From assembly GCF_000828515.1 (NCBI RefSeq), contig NZ_AP010872.1, positions 345,001-409,000 on the forward strand: DNA of 64,000 nt. Reading direction: 5' to 3'. Of this stretch, positions 21,442 to 34,026 are shown piece after piece. A model generated the notes under the pieces. It was not told the DNA's origin, ran no database searches, and saw only the letters and a list, made by a program, of their open reading frames with translations. The position numbers were made by a program, and so were the translations under genes. Origin of the DNA: Candidatus Ishikawaella capsulata Mpkobe. GTDB taxonomy: Bacteria; Pseudomonadota; Gammaproteobacteria; Enterobacterales; Enterobacteriaceae. How positions within the stretch are numbered: position 1 is the first letter of the stretch; every line of letters begins with the position of its first letter.

Positions 21442-22605
21442 TTGATTAAAGAAGCACTTTTAGTATTAGAAGATGGAAGTCAATTTAGTGGCAGATCTGT
21501 TGGAATAACAGGATTAGTAGTTGGAGAAGTTGTTTTTAATACATCCATTACGGGTTATCAAGAAATTATTACTGATCCTTCTTATTATCGTCAAATAGTT
21601 ACTCTTACTTATCCTCACATAGGAAATGTTGGTATTAATAGTCTTGACGAAGAATCTACTAAAATTTATGCACAAGGTTTAGTGATACGAGACCTATCAT
21701 TAATAGGTAGTAACTTTAGAAGCGAAGAAGACTTCGATCATTATTTGCAACGCAATCATACGGTAGCTATTACAGACATTGATACACGTCAACTAACCCG
21801 ATTACTTCGCCAAAAAGGTATCCAGAAAGGTTGTATTATTGCTGGTGATAATCCAGACGCTAAATTAGCTATTAAAGAAACACGTAATTTTTTAGGTTTA
21901 AAAGGCATGGATTTAGCAAAAGAAGTCTGTACATCACAACCTTATAAATGGAGAAAAAGTAGTTGGCGGTTACATAGTAATTCCTTAGAAAAGAGAAAGA
22001 AAGAAGAATTACCTTACAATGTAGTTGCATATGATTACGGAATAAAACGTAATATTCTGTGTATGTTAGTAGATCGAGGTTGTTCTTTAACAGTTGTTCC
22101 TGCTCAAACTTCTGCTTCGGAAGTTTTAAAAATGAATCCAGATGGAATTTTTCTTTCTAATGGACCAGGTGATCCAGAATCGTGTCATTATGCTATAAAA
22201 GCTATAAAAACATTTTTAAAAACAGATATTCCAATATTTGGTATTTGTCTTGGTCATCAATTATTAGCTTTAGCTAGTGGAGCAAAAACTATTAAAATGA
22301 AAGTTGGTCATCATGGAAGTAACCATCCTGTTAAAGACTGTTATACGAACAATATAATGATTACTTCACAAAACCATAACTTTGCAGTGGATGCAAGCTC
22401 TATTCCTAGGAATCTTCGCGTAACTCATATTTCTTTGTTTGATCATACTATACAAGGACTTCATCGGACTGATAAACCTGCTTTCAGTTTTCAGGGTCAT
22501 CCAGAAGCAAGTCCAGGTCCGCATGATGCGGCTTCATTATTCGATTATTTCATAGAATTAATTGTAATCTACCGTTCGAAATTGGCTTTTTCTGTGGGAG
22601 CTTAA
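21442..22605 (+). CDS. carA: Carbamoyl-phosphate synthase small subunit, TTG start
   Basis: Glutaminase subunit that releases ammonia for CarB. It starts at TTG 21442, supported by GGAGG at 21432-21436 and by alignment with the E. coli N-terminus ([16 protein letters not shown]), giving 387 residues. An open frame extends upstream to 21373 without homology. The triad cysteine is in [16 protein letters not shown] and the His/Glu pair is in [13 protein letters not shown]. The stop overlaps the first of two ATGs of carB. Confidence 0.97.
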   Translation: MIKEALLVLEDGSQFSGRSVGITGLVVGEVVFNTSITGYQEIITDPSYYRQIVTLTYPHIGNVGINSLDEESTKIYAQGLVIRDLSLIGSNFRSEEDFDHYLQRNHTVAITDIDTRQLTRLLRQKGIQKGCIIAGDNPDAKLAIKETRNFLGLKGMDLAKEVCTSQPYKWRKSSWRLHSNSLEKRKKEELPYNVVAYDYGIKRNILCMLVDRGCSLTVVPAQTSASEVLKMNPDGIFLSNGPGDPESCHYAIKAIKTFLKTDIPIFGICLGHQLLALASGAKTIKMKVGHHGSNHPVKDCYTNNIMITSQNHNFAVDASSIPRNLRVTHISLFDHTIQGLHRTDKPAFSFQGHPEASPGPHDAASLFDYFIELIVIYRSKLAFSVGA

Positions 22606-22607
22606 TG

Positions 22608-25600
22608 ATGCCTAAACGTAACGATATACAATCTATCTTAATACTTGGAGCAGGCCCAATAGTTATTGGTCAAGCTTGTGAATTTGATTATTCGGGGGTG
22701 CAAGCTTGCAAAGCACTACGTGAAGAAGGGTATCGGATTATTTTAGTGAATTCTAATCCAGCCACAATCATGACTGATCCAGAAATGGCAGATGCGACTT
22801 ATATAGAACCGCTAAATTTTAAAATATTGAGTAAAATAATCCAAAAAGAACGTCCTGATGCTATTTTACCTACAATGGGAGGTCAAACAGCTCTAAATTG
22901 TGCCCTTGAGTTAGAACATCAAGGTATACTCAAAGAATTTGAAGTAGATATGATAGGTATAACTGCTGAGGCCATTGATAAGGCGGAAGATAGGCAACGC
23001 TTTGATAAAGCTATGAAAAAAATTGGATTAGATACCCCTAAATGTGGTATTGCACATATTCTAGAAGATGCAATAAAAATAGCTAAAGAAATGGGATTTC
23101 CCTGTGTAATTCGTCCTTCTTTTACTATGGGAGGCAGCGGTGGTGGTATTGCTTATAACCTAGAAGAATGTGAAGCAATTTGTGAACGTGCTATTGATCT
23201 TTCACCAATTAATGAACTTTTAATAGATGAATCATTAATTGGTTGGAAAGAATATGAAATGGAGGTAGTACGTGATAAGAACGACAATTGTATAATTGTT
23301 TGCTCAATAGAAAATTTTGATGCAATGGGCATACATACAGGAGATTCTATTACTATTGCGCCAGCTCAAACTATGACTGATAAGGAATACCAGATAATGC
23401 GTAATGCTGCTATCGCAGTACTACGTGAAATAGGAGTGGAAACAGGCGGATCTAACGTACAATTTGCAATTAATCCTAAGAATGGTCGTCTTGTAGTTAT
23501 CGAAATGAATCCTAGAGTATCTCGTTCCTCTGCTCTTGCCTCAAAAGCAACTGGTTTTCCAATTGCAAAAATATCAGCTAAATTAGCAATAGGTTATACC
23601 TTAGATGAATTAATGAATGATATTACTAATAATCTTACCCCAGCCTCTTTTGAACCTACAATAGATTATGTAGTAGTCAAAATGCCTCGTTTTAATTTCG
23701 AAAAATTTTCTGGAGCTAATGATCGCTTAACTACTCAAATGAAATCAGTAGGTGAAGTAATGTCAATTGGTCGCACTTTTCAGGAATCAATACAAAAAGC
23801 ATTAAGAGGATTAGAGTTAGGTACTACGGGATTTGATCCTAAAACTGATCTGAATGATCAGAATGCATTAAATATAATTAGACATCAGTTAAAAGATGCA
23901 GGTTGCGATCGTATTTGGTATATAGCAGATGCTTATCGTGCAGGTATGTTATTAGATGATATCTTCCAATTAACTAATATAGATCGCTGGTTTTTAGTGC
24001 AGATACAAGAAATTATAAATCTAGAACAACAAATTGTATCTATGGGTATTAATGGATTAACAAAAAAATTTTTACGTCAATTGAAACGTAAAGGATTTTC
24101 TGACGCACGTATAGCAACCTTGCTTAATACTGGTGAAAATGAAATACGTCAATTGCGCCAAAATTATAATTTACATCCAGTTTATAAACGTGTTGATACT
24201 TGTGCAGCAGAATTTTCTACTGATACTGCTTATATGTATTCTACTTATGAAGCAGAATGTGAATCTAATCCAACAAATAATAAGAATAAAATCATAATCC
24301 TTGGAGCTGGTCCAAATCGTATAGGACAAGGGATTGAGTTTGATTATTGTTGTGTACATGCGGCGTTGGCATTACGTGCAGATGGTTACGAGACTATTAT
24401 GGTAAACTGTAATCCTGAAACAGTATCTACTGATTATGATATTTCTGATAGACTTTATTTTGAAGCTATTACTTTGGAGGATGTACTAGAAATTGTTCAT
24501 ATTGAGAAACCTAAAGGGGTAATTATACAATATGGAGGTCAAACTCCACTAAAATTAGCTAAATATTTAGAACAAGCTGGTGTGCCCTTGATAGGTACAA
24601 GTCCAGCCTCTATAGATTTGGCTGAAGATAGAAAAAAATTTCAAGTTATAGTTAAAGAACTTGGATTTAAACAACCCTCTAATGCGACTGTTACTAAATT
24701 AGAAGAAGCTATAGAAAAGGCTAGTATAATTAAATATCCTATAGTAGTGCGTCCTTCTTATGTACTAGGAGGTCGGGCTATGGAAATAGTTTACAATGAA
24801 AGTGATCTTAAACACTATTTTCAAACAGCTGTCAATGCATCCTATAATGCACCTGTATTATTAGATAATTTTTTGGATGATGCTATAGAGATAGATGTAG
24901 ATGCTATTTGTGATGGAGAGAATGTTCTAATTGGAGGTATTTTAGAACATATTGAGCAAGCCGGAGTACATTCAGGAGACTCAGCTTGCTCGCTTCCTGT
25001 TTATACTCTCAGTGAAGAGACTCAATACAAGATACGTGAACAAGTTAAACTTTTATCATTTAAAATGAATATTTGCGGTTTGGTAAACGTACAATTTGCT
25101 GTCAAAAATAATGACATTTATCTTATTGAGGTTAATCCTCGTGCTTCACGTACAGTGCCTTTTGTATCTAAAGCCACTGGTATACCTCTAGCTAAGATAG
25201 CTGCTCGTGTTATGGTAGGTCAATCTTTAATGGAACAAGGTATCACAAGAGAGATAATACCACCTTACTTTTCTGTAAAACAAGCAGTTTTACCATTTAA
25301 TAAATTTCCAGGTGTTGATCCTATTCTAGGTCCAGAAATGAGGTCCACTGGTGAAGTCATGGGTATAGGCTATACATTTGCCGAAGCATTTGCAAAAGCA
25401 ATGTTAGGTGAAAAAAGTAAAATGAAGAAAACAGGACGTGCATTACTGTCAGTACGTGAAAATGATAAAAAACGCATTGTTGATTTAGCTACACAATTAC
25501 AGTATTTTGGCTTTGAAATAGATGCTACATATGGTACAGCTACAGTATTAATAAAAGCAGGTTTGAAAGCACGTATAGTAAGTAAAGTACATGAAATAAA

Positions 25601-25844
25601 TCCAAATATTCAAGATATTTTAAAAAATGGAGAATATACTTATATAGTTAATACCACTTCAGGTCGTCAAGCAATTGAAGATTCAAAAGTTATTCGTCGT
25701 AGTGCATTAAAATATAAAGTACACTATGATACTACTTTAAACAGCAGCTTTGCTACAATTTTAGCATTACATGCAGATCCAATAAAACACGTAATTTCCT
25801 TACAAGAAAGGCATAGTAGTACTAAATATACCGATAATAAATAA
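22608..25844 (+). CDS. carB: Carbamoyl-phosphate synthase large subunit
   Basis: Makes carbamoyl phosphate from bicarbonate, ammonia and two ATP, feeding PyrB and ArgI, both in this window. It has 1078 residues from ATG 22608 (family start [18 protein letters not shown]); an ATG at 22605 overlaps the carA stop. The two ATP-grasp halves are complete ([18 protein letters not shown] in the first, [18 protein letters not shown] in the second). The C-terminal allosteric domain is retained, with [17 protein letters not shown] product demand split between arginine and pyrimidines fits the genes kept. Confidence 0.98.
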   Translation: MPKRNDIQSILILGAGPIVIGQACEFDYSGVQACKALREEGYRIILVNSNPATIMTDPEMADATYIEPLNFKILSKIIQKERPDAILPTMGGQTALNCALELEHQGILKEFEVDMIGITAEAIDKAEDRQRFDKAMKKIGLDTPKCGIAHILEDAIKIAKEMGFPCVIRPSFTMGGSGGGIAYNLEECEAICERAIDLSPINELLIDESLIGWKEYEMEVVRDKNDNCIIVCSIENFDAMGIHTGDSITIAPAQTMTDKEYQIMRNAAIAVLREIGVETGGSNVQFAINPKNGRLVVIEMNPRVSRSSALASKATGFPIAKISAKLAIGYTLDELMNDITNNLTPASFEPTIDYVVVKMPRFNFEKFSGANDRLTTQMKSVGEVMSIGRTFQESIQKALRGLELGTTGFDPKTDLNDQNALNIIRHQLKDAGCDRIWYIADAYRAGMLLDDIFQLTNIDRWFLVQIQEIINLEQQIVSMGINGLTKKFLRQLKRKGFSDARIATLLNTGENEIRQLRQNYNLHPVYKRVDTCAAEFSTDTAYMYSTYEAECESNPTNNKNKIIILGAGPNRIGQGIEFDYCCVHAALALRADGYETIMVNCNPETVSTDYDISDRLYFEAITLEDVLEIVHIEKPKGVIIQYGGQTPLKLAKYLEQAGVPLIGTSPASIDLAEDRKKFQVIVKELGFKQPSNATVTKLEEAIEKASIIKYPIVVRPSYVLGGRAMEIVYNESDLKHYFQTAVNASYNAPVLLDNFLDDAIEIDVDAICDGENVLIGGILEHIEQAGVHSGDSACSLPVYTLSEETQYKIREQVKLLSFKMNICGLVNVQFAVKNNDIYLIEVNPRASRTVPFVSKATGIPLAKIAARVMVGQSLMEQGITREIIPPYFSVKQAVLPFNKFPGVDPILGPEMRSTGEVMGIGYTFAEAFAKAMLGEKSKMKKTGRALLSVRENDKKRIVDLATQLQYFGFEIDATYGTATVLIKAGLKARIVSKVHEINPNIQDILKNGEYTYIVNTTSGRQAIEDSKVIRRSALKYKVHYDTTLNSSFATILALHADPIKHVISLQERHSSTKYTDNK

Positions 25845-25873
25845 CATTTCATTAAAAAAGCAAAGAGTTGATT

Positions 25874-26371
25874 ATGAAAGTTAGTCTTATCGCAGCATTA
25901 ACGATTGATAGAATCATTGGCAAAAGCAATTCTATACCTTGGATATTACCTGATGATTTGAAATGGTTTAAGTATCATACTTTAAATAAACCCATTATTA
26001 TGGGACGTTTAACTTTTGAATCTATTGGTAAGCCTTTACCAAATCGTTGGAATATCGTGGTAAGCAAAAATCAACCAATTATAAAAAAAGGAATAACTTG
26101 GGTAAATTCATTAAGACAAGCACTTCTAGTTGCAACGGAGGCCGCTGAGGCAGAGGAGATCATGATTATTGGTGGTGGGAATGTATACGAGCAAATGATA
26201 AAAATTGCTGATCGCCTCTATCTTACACATGTATACTTAAAGGTAAAAGGTGATACTATTTTTCCGGAATATAAACCAAATGAATGGCATGTAATCTTCA
26301 CTGAATTTCATGCGGCAAATGAAAAAAATATATATAACTATTGCTTTGAAATTTTAGATCGTCGTTTATGA
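25874..26371 (+). CDS. folA: Dihydrofolate reductase
   Basis: Reduces dihydrofolate to tetrahydrofolate with NADPH. From ATG 25874 the protein has 165 residues (E. coli 159); AAGAG lies six bases upstream, better placed than for the TTG at 25868. The substrate-binding Asp lies in WILPDDLKWFK (near residue 27); KPIIMGRLTFESIGKPLP and MIIGGGNVYEQ are cofactor-binding blocks. Its 3' end overlaps the 3' end of convergent apaH by 34 bases. Confidence 0.97.
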   Translation: MKVSLIAALTIDRIIGKSNSIPWILPDDLKWFKYHTLNKPIIMGRLTFESIGKPLPNRWNIVVSKNQPIIKKGITWVNSLRQALLVATEAAEAEEIMIIGGGNVYEQMIKIADRLYLTHVYLKVKGDTIFPEYKPNEWHVIFTEFHAANEKNIYNYCFEILDRRL

Positions 26372-27180
26372 AGACAACCTTGCAAATAGTATTGTTTTTT
26401 TTCCCAATGCAATAATGTTAGTGGTCCTCCTAAACAACAACCAGTATCAAGACCAATCGCTCCTTTTGGAATACCGCGTCCTTTTAATGATGACCAATGA
26501 CCAAAAACTATGGTATAATTAACTAATGCCATGTTATCAATTAAAAACCAAGGCTTTAACACAGTAGATACTTCTTCCGGATTTCCTTTAAATTCTAAAT
26601 TTATGTTGTTGTTGAAATCACAATAGCGCATGCGGGTAAGAGCATTAATGCTGAATAGCATTCGTTCTGAATTATTTAGTTTTGTGTCTAACCATGAACA
26701 CTTATTATTATTGTATATAGAATTAAGTAAAGTAGTATAATTTTTATTAGAAAGTAATTTAGCGATTTCACTTGCACATAATTTGGCTATTTTCAAATTC
26801 CATTGGGGTGGAATGCCAGCATGGGCCATTATTAATTTTTTTTCTTCATCTACTTGTAGCAAAGGCTGATGACGCATCCATTGCATTAATTCATCTATAT
26901 CACTTGCTTGCAATAAAGAAGTAAAATTCTCGTCTATAATATTAGAATTAATATTATTGTAAAGTGTTAATAAATAAATATCATGATTTCCTAAAACTAA
27001 TTTAATGCTATTTTGAATGGACTTTAAATAACGAAGAACTTCTAAAGAGTGCGGACCACGAGATACTAAATCTCCTGTTAACCATAAAATATCTTTGTCA
27101 GGATCAAATTTAACTTGATCTAACAAATTACGCAATTCTTCATAACAACCGTGAATATCCCCAACTAAATACGTATTCAT
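26338..27180 (-). CDS. apaH: Bis(5'-nucleosyl)-tetraphosphatase, symmetrical
   Basis: Cleaves Ap4A to two ADP. It has 280 residues, as in E. coli, from ATG 27180 (MNTYLVGDIHGCYEEL); an in-frame ATG at 27192 adds four residues without homology. Metallophosphatase motifs are GDIHG, GDLVSRGP and GNHD, with MAHAGI further on. In E. coli apaG lies between rsmA and apaH; here only 134 bases remain and no apaG is recognisable. The 3' end overlaps folA. Confidence 0.95.
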   Translation of the reverse strand: MNTYLVGDIHGCYEELRNLLDQVKFDPDKDILWLTGDLVSRGPHSLEVLRYLKSIQNSIKLVLGNHDIYLLTLYNNINSNIIDENFTSLLQASDIDELMQWMRHQPLLQVDEEKKLIMAHAGIPPQWNLKIAKLCASEIAKLLSNKNYTTLLNSIYNNNKCSWLDTKLNNSERMLFSINALTRMRYCDFNNNINLEFKGNPEEVSTVLKPWFLIDNMALVNYTIVFGHWSSLKGRGIPKGAIGLDTGCCLGGPLTLLHWEKKQYYLQGCLHKRRSKISKQ

Positions 27181-27314
27181 ATAACATACCATTAATCATA
27201 ATTTATCTTTATCATTGAATATAAATATTACAACATGTATAAAATATAAAGCTAATTAATCTTAAACAAGATATCTAATATTTCCTTGATTCAAGGCAGT
27301 ATGAAATTTATAAA

Positions 27315-28163
27315 TTAATGTCCTATTGATATAGGAAAGATATTTTTCTTCACAAGACTATATTGATTAGATATCGAATTAGCTAACTTGATATATTGTT
27401 CTCCTGATATATTTTCTGCTCGTGACAGAGGGCAAATACCAAACAATTCTAAAACTTCTGCTGTAAATATATTCTTCAAACTATTGCGTAAAATTTTCCT
27501 CCTTTTTTTAAAAGCTTCATTTACAATAAAATTTAACATACACATATCTATGGCGGGATAAGGTATTATTTGATGAGGTATTAAACGTACCATTACTGAA
27601 TCTACATTAGGTGATGGAAAAAAAGAACCTGAAGATATTGTAAACAAAGGAATTATTTGACAATAGTATTGTGCCATGATAGTTAATTTACCATAAGATT
27701 TTTCTCCAGGTTTTGCTACTAATCGATCGGCTACTTCTTTTTGAAGCATAAAATGCATATCTTTAATGAAAGTAATGTAATTAAAGAGATAAAATATTAT
27801 TTTTGTGGAAATATTATAAGGTAAATTACCAAATATTCTCATTTTTTTATTTTTTTGTATCAATTTACTGAAATTAACATTCATAACATCTTTTTCAAGA
27901 ATAATTATTTTTTTATTTATATGGTTATTGTCACTTAACCGTCTTACTAAATCGCGATCAATTTCTATTATCGTTAAGTTATCTAAATACTTAATTATTG
28001 GTTCCGTTAAAGCTCCTAATCCCGGACCAATTTCTATGATATAATCATTGGATTGCGGATTAATAGCAGATATTATTCTATTAATAATGTTTACATTTAT
28101 TAAAAAATGTTGTCCAAAACGCTTTCGTATATGGTGGTTTTTATAGAATTGTTTATGCATCAT
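27315..28163 (-). CDS. rsmA: 16S rRNA adenine dimethyltransferase
   Basis: Dimethylates two adjacent adenines in the 3' hairpin of 16S rRNA, also called KsgA. It has 282 residues. The family start [14 protein letters not shown] is followed by the SAM motif [12 protein letters not shown] (residues about 44-55) and the catalytic NLPYNIST (about 118-125). The first codons overlap the pdxA 3' end by 11 bases, so it is likely translated by coupling. The order pdxA-rsmA-apaH is as in E. coli. Confidence 0.96.
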   Translation of the reverse strand: MMHKQFYKNHHIRKRFGQHFLINVNIINRIISAINPQSNDYIIEIGPGLGALTEPIIKYLDNLTIIEIDRDLVRRLSDNNHINKKIIILEKDVMNVNFSKLIQKNKKMRIFGNLPYNISTKIIFYLFNYITFIKDMHFMLQKEVADRLVAKPGEKSYGKLTIMAQYYCQIIPLFTISSGSFFPSPNVDSVMVRLIPHQIIPYPAIDMCMLNFIVNEAFKKRRKILRNSLKNIFTAEVLELFGICPLSRAENISGEQYIKLANSISNQYSLVKKNIFPISIGH

Positions 28164-29148
28164 TTTTTTTACTTATATGAATTGCCAAATTAATAGCTTT
28201 CATAAGACTGTAGGAATCAGCTATATTCTGACCAGCTAATTGAATAGCTGTACCATGATCAACAGATGTACGGATAAATGGAAGACCTAATGTAATATTA
28301 ACAGCTTTACCAAACCCTTGAAATTTTAATACTGGTAATCCTTGATCATGATACATAGCTAGTATAGCATCAGCACTTCTTAGATATTCCGGTTGAAAAA
28401 TCGAATCTGCTGATAGTGGTCCAGTTAAGTAAATGCCTTCTTTACGTAACTTTTTTAAAGTGGGTATAATAGTAACAATTTCTTCTTGACCTATATATCC
28501 ATTTTCTCCTGCATGAGGATTTAATCCACATACATAAATATGTGGCTTATCTAAAGAAAATTTTTTTTGTAACTCACTGTGTAAAATAGTTATTATTTCA
28601 TATAGGCTATTACAAGTAATTGCAGAGTAAACTTCTTTTAATGGTAAGTGATTAGTGGCAAGTGCTACTCGCATATTATCTGTTACAAACATCATGACAG
28701 CTCTTTTACAATTCGTTACATTAGCAAAAAATTCTGTATGACCTGTAAAATCAATACCTGCAGCATTAATAATGCCTTTATGTACAGGACCTGTAATAAG
28801 CGCTTGAAACTCTCCTGTCATACATTTCTCACAAGCCATTGATAAAGTATTTATTACATATTGACTATTAGCAATAGACAGATGACCTGCTTTTACTGGA
28901 TGAAGCGTATCTATAGGAAAAACGGTCAAAGTGCCACGTTGGTGTTTCTGCGGAGATTTGCTTGGATCATATTGACGAAGTATCAATGGTAATCCCATTT
29001 GTTTAGCTCTATTTTTTAACAATTCCATACAGCTAAAAACTACTATTTCGACCGGCCAATAATGTTGTGCTATCTGAATCACTAGATCTGGTCCAATTCC
29101 TGCTGGTTCACCAGGTGTAATTGCTAACCGGAAATTACTATTTAACAT
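28153..29148 (-). CDS. pdxA: 4-Hydroxythreonine-4-phosphate dehydrogenase
   Basis: Oxidises 4-phosphohydroxythreonine; PdxJ then joins the product with DXP to make pyridoxine phosphate. It has 331 residues. It starts with [19 protein letters not shown]. The metal-binding histidines lie in [14 protein letters not shown] and [11 protein letters not shown]. The other precursor, DXP, is made by Dxs, also in this window. It overlaps rsmA by 11 bases. A surA remnant sits upstream where surA precedes pdxA in E. coli. Confidence 0.96.
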   Translation of the reverse strand: MLNSNFRLAITPGEPAGIGPDLVIQIAQHYWPVEIVVFSCMELLKNRAKQMGLPLILRQYDPSKSPQKHQRGTLTVFPIDTLHPVKAGHLSIANSQYVINTLSMACEKCMTGEFQALITGPVHKGIINAAGIDFTGHTEFFANVTNCKRAVMMFVTDNMRVALATNHLPLKEVYSAITCNSLYEIITILHSELQKKFSLDKPHIYVCGLNPHAGENGYIGQEEIVTIIPTLKKLRKEGIYLTGPLSADSIFQPEYLRSADAILAMYHDQGLPVLKFQGFGKAVNITLGLPFIRTSVDHGTAIQLAGQNIADSYSLMKAINLAIHISKKNDA

Positions 29149-29161
29149 GCTTATAACCTAT

Positions 29162-29260
29162 TTATAAAAATATCTTTACATAAGCTAGAGAATTGATTTC
29201 AGTTAGCCAAATTTTAATATGAATCTATCACTTATCCTCTCGGTAATTTTATATTATAAG
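29162..29260 (-). pseudogene. surA: surA 3' remnant
   Basis: Just upstream of pdxA, the minus strand reads WLTEINSLAYVKIFL then stop (stop at 29162-29164). This aligns with the SurA C-terminus (WMQEQRASAYVKILSN) in length, position and stop. Upstream sequence to about 29454 shows no clear continuation. SurA is the periplasmic chaperone for outer-membrane proteins. The match is short but sits at the exact syntenic place. Confidence 0.5.
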
Positions 29261-29454
29261 AAATTCTAGTAGAACAAGTAAATCTGTTATTTCGTCCTTC
29301 TGAACGTTATAAAATATAATTTTAAAATTTTTAAGCTTCGAAGAAATTCGCAATAATATATTTTTAACTGGTTTTTTTATCTATTTAAATTCACGGATAT
29401 GCGTTACTAACAACGTCAGATTTAACTAACGTTGTTTGTAAATCAAATTTTATT

Positions 29455-29955
29455 TCACTCATTAGCCAATTTTATTACTACCCGATTACTTTGTTTAACC
29501 TCTTCCATTACTACATATGTGCGAGTGTTGTTGATTCCTGGTAACCGCAAGAGCATATCTCCTAGCAATTGACGATAAGCTGACATATCTGCTACACGTG
29601 TTTTTAAAAGATAATCAAAATCACCTGAAACTAAGTAACATTCTTGCGTTTCATCAAGATTTTGTACAGCAAGATTAAACTGCTCGAATATATCTGGTTC
29701 ACGACGATTCAAAGTAATTTCCACAAATACCAGTAGTGAGGCATCAAGATAATGTGGATTTAGTTGGGCTGTATAACCTAAAATAAAACCTTTTTGTTCT
29801 AGACGACGTACCCGTTCCAGACAAGGTGTAGGAGATAATCCTACACGTTTGGCAAGTTCTAAATTAGAAATACGACCATTTTTCTGTAATTCATTAAGAA
29901 TATTTTTATCTATGCGATCTATATTTTTACCGAGACGTTTTTTTGTATTTAACAT
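29455..29955 (-). CDS. lrp: Leucine-responsive regulatory protein
   Basis: Lrp/AsnC-family global regulator of amino-acid metabolism. It has 166 residues (E. coli 164) and is close to identical across long blocks. The helix-turn-helix lies in GRISNLELAKRVGLSPTPC (residues about 28-46); the ligand-binding RAM domain includes VSGDFDYLLKTRVADMSAYR. GAGAG lies eight bases before the ATG. It is divergent from trxB, as in E. coli, with a 372-base gap that may hold its own operator. Retention of a full-length global regulator stands out here. Confidence 0.96.
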   Translation of the reverse strand: MLNTKKRLGKNIDRIDKNILNELQKNGRISNLELAKRVGLSPTPCLERVRRLEQKGFILGYTAQLNPHYLDASLLVFVEITLNRREPDIFEQFNLAVQNLDETQECYLVSGDFDYLLKTRVADMSAYRQLLGDMLLRLPGINNTRTYVVMEEVKQSNRVVIKLANE

Positions 29956-31290
<1,335 letters not shown>

Positions 31291-31545
31291 TGGATGATAT
31301 CCATTTCCACGGTCTATTAATAACTAAAATAAAAATTAACATCAGCATATAAATCAAAGGTTTTTGTTGTGATATTTATCAGATACTCATGTTAGTAATT
31401 AATGTAAAGTAGCAATTGATATTTGCTTATTAATATCTTAATCAAAAGTAACTAAACATAATATTCCACGTATTTATATTATTTTATAAGTATTCTATTG
31501 AACTTCCTTATGAATAATATTAGATCATTTACCAGAGATTATTAA

Positions 31546-31767
<222 letters not shown>

Positions 31768-31849
31768 GAAAGATAATTAGTAAGATCAATACATGAAAAG
31801 GCAGCTTACTTTTATTACAGATAGATAGTAAATGAATATGCTGCTTGTT

Positions 31850-32821
31850 TTGTAATCTAAATATCCTAAAGACAAAGGCATGCGTATGCGTAATATCGGA
31901 CGATCCACCATCTATTTCAAACCAACCATTGACGAGCATCCTCGCTTACTTTAAGTATAATATTCATTATAGATAAATTATTGCCATGATAACTTGATTA
32001 GAAAGATATCTGAGTCACCTGATTTATTTTTTAATAACATCGTTTCTATTATTTTGATGAATAAGTCCAATAATACTCCTTTTAATGAGTACCTCAGTTA
32101 GTTGTCATTATTACTAAGACAATATTCAGAATATTTTACTTTATTACCACTATTATCACAGTATATTAAAAATATCATAATGTGCTTTTTACCTCATATG
32201 AATATTGAATAAGTAATATTTATTAATTTGCTAAGTGCATGACGCTCCATTATGACATGTCAAATTCATAAAGCACTGACTAATTTTAATTGCTTCAGTA
32301 ACAGGCTACATGTTAACAAAATACCGAGCTATTCTAGCAACAAATTGCTAATAAGTTAGTTACCTAGCATATTAGGGTTTATTAGGGCTGCTAATTCTGC
32401 TGCCACGCGAAGAGCTTTGACATTATGATGTTCTTCATACTTGAATTTTATTCCACAATTTTTATTGTTTCATCCATAGATAATGAAGTTCTATTTTTTA
32501 GACATATCCGAGTTAACGCTCAAAAAAATTAAAACTTATGATATGCCTTCCTCCTATTACAGGTAAATGACCACTAGAACACAATGGTTTTTAATTAAAA
32601 GCTATATCTTCTATATGTCCGTCCACCAAAAGGATAATATGTATTTCAAAATACCAGTGCAATCAATCTAGCAATATTTGTTATAAATTTTCCTATACAT
32701 AACTCTCTCAATACCTATCAATAGGGTTACGTAGGAATACTTTGTGGAAGCTAGGAGTAGGTCTTCTTTGCTTTGACAAGTTTGATTCCAATTCTGGTCG
32801 TACAGATAGATTACTGTACAT
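31850..32821 (-). pseudogene. clpA: clpA remnant (ClpAP unfoldase)
   Basis: Degraded ClpA spread over about 1 kb instead of 2.3 kb, read in shifting frames on the minus strand. In order: PTPSFHKVF near 32750 (N-domain PTLSFQRVL), a piece with KPLCSSGHLPVIGG near 32570 (KPLLSSGKIRVIGS), SMDETIKIVE and KYEEHHNVKALRVAAELA near 32400-32480 (IEETVQII and KYEAHHDV..RAAVELA), IGLIHQNN near 32060 (IGLIHQDN), and LKVSEDARQWL at 31919-31955 (LEVSQEARNWL). The matches are collinear and the location next to infA fits E. coli. Boundaries are approximate. Confidence 0.85.
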
Positions 32822-33036
32822 ACTTTTACTTTAGCCGAAGGCTTTACAAGGCTAATAACTAGATGACGCTAAAGACCATAATACTTAAACCTTTTATGCG
32901 TAAACTATTTCCGAGACAATCATGGATCTCCATTTACTCTGGCATATTAAATTTAAATTTGATATGGGTTTTTTGATAAAAATTACCCGTATAGGTAATT
33001 AACATGCATTTTAATATACATCAATAAGATAACTTA

Positions 33037-33924
33037 TTAATACATATCAGCATTATAATGACAATTAATCCAATTAATCATCATACTTGCAATATCTAAA
33101 CCAGTGACAGTTTCTATTCCTTCCAGTCCAGGAGAAGCATTAACTTCCATAATTAGAGAACCACGATTAGCCCTTAGAATATCCACTCCTGCTACATTTA
33201 ATCCTAATGTAAAAGCTGATTGTATTGCCATATCACGTTCTAGAGATGTAATCTCTACTGGATAAGCTTTACCACCGCGATGAAGATTAGAACGAAAATC
33301 TCCAGTTTTAGCTTTGCGTTCAATAGCAGCAACGACTTCATTACCGATGACTAAACATCGCAGATCTTTACCCTTTGATTCCTTAATAAATTCTTGTACC
33401 ATAAATTTAATATTAAGACTACGAAAAGTATCAATAATACTTTCTGCTACTGCAATAGTTTCAGCTAGTATTACTCCTATTCCTTGTGTGCCTTCCAAAA
33501 GCTTAATTATTAACGGTGGTCCTCCAACCATTTCGATTAAGTGATGCGTATTTTTTAAATAATAAGATATACCAGTAACTGGTATATCAATCCCTGCTTT
33601 TGTTAATAATTGCATGGTATAAAATTTATCTCTAGTACGCTTAATGGCTCTCGATTTGTTTAATGCATAACTACCACAATTTTCAAATTGTTGAAGTATT
33701 GTGGTCCCATAAAAATTGATATAGGTGCTAATTCTGGGGATGACAGCATCAAAGTGGGGAAGAATTTCATTACGAGAATAAATAGTTGGTAAAGCGTTAT
33801 TAATTTTAATATAGCAAGAAAGTGGGTCGATAATTTCTACATGGTGATTTTGTTTTTTTGCTGCTTCGGATAAACGTCGGCAAGAGTAAATCGTTCTATC
33901 GCGGGACAAAATAGCTATTTTCAT
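33037..33924 (-). CDS. rimK: Ribosomal protein S6 glutamate ligase
   Basis: ATP-grasp ligase that adds glutamates to the C-terminus of ribosomal protein S6. From ATG 33924 it has 295 residues (E. coli 300); an earlier in-frame ATG at 33954 adds ten unaligned residues. Family blocks are [49 protein letters not shown] and [13 protein letters not shown] (metal and ATP binding). The gene lies between the clpA remnant and dacC, roughly as in E. coli. Together with rimI, it makes two non-essential ribosome-modifying enzymes kept here. Confidence 0.94.
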   Translation of the reverse strand: MKIAILSRDRTIYSCRRLSEAAKKQNHHVEIIDPLSCYIKINNALPTIYSRNEILPHFDAVIPRISTYINFYGTTILQQFENCGSYALNKSRAIKRTRDKFYTMQLLTKAGIDIPVTGISYYLKNTHHLIEMVGGPPLIIKLLEGTQGIGVILAETIAVAESIIDTFRSLNIKFMVQEFIKESKGKDLRCLVIGNEVVAAIERKAKTGDFRSNLHRGGKAYPVEITSLERDMAIQSAFTLGLNVAGVDILRANRGSLIMEVNASPGLEGIETVTGLDIASMMINWINCHYNADMY

Positions 33925-34026
33925 CCTTATTGTTTTATCCTCATAATTGTGCACATAAGCAATTTTTGCAATATAAAAAAACTATTTTTGTTTATCATAA
34001 TACATTTTTTTATAAAAATAATATAT

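Noticed and set aside
29405-29440. Terminator hairpin after lrp
   Set aside because: AACAACGT and ACGTTGTT can pair, but the stem is short, the loop is large and no T-run follows on the minus strand; left out of the features.
32890-32980. Short open frame beginning MRKLFPRQSW between the clpA remnant and rimK
   Set aside because: Only about 26 codons, no ribosome binding site and no family match; likely chance in drifted DNA.
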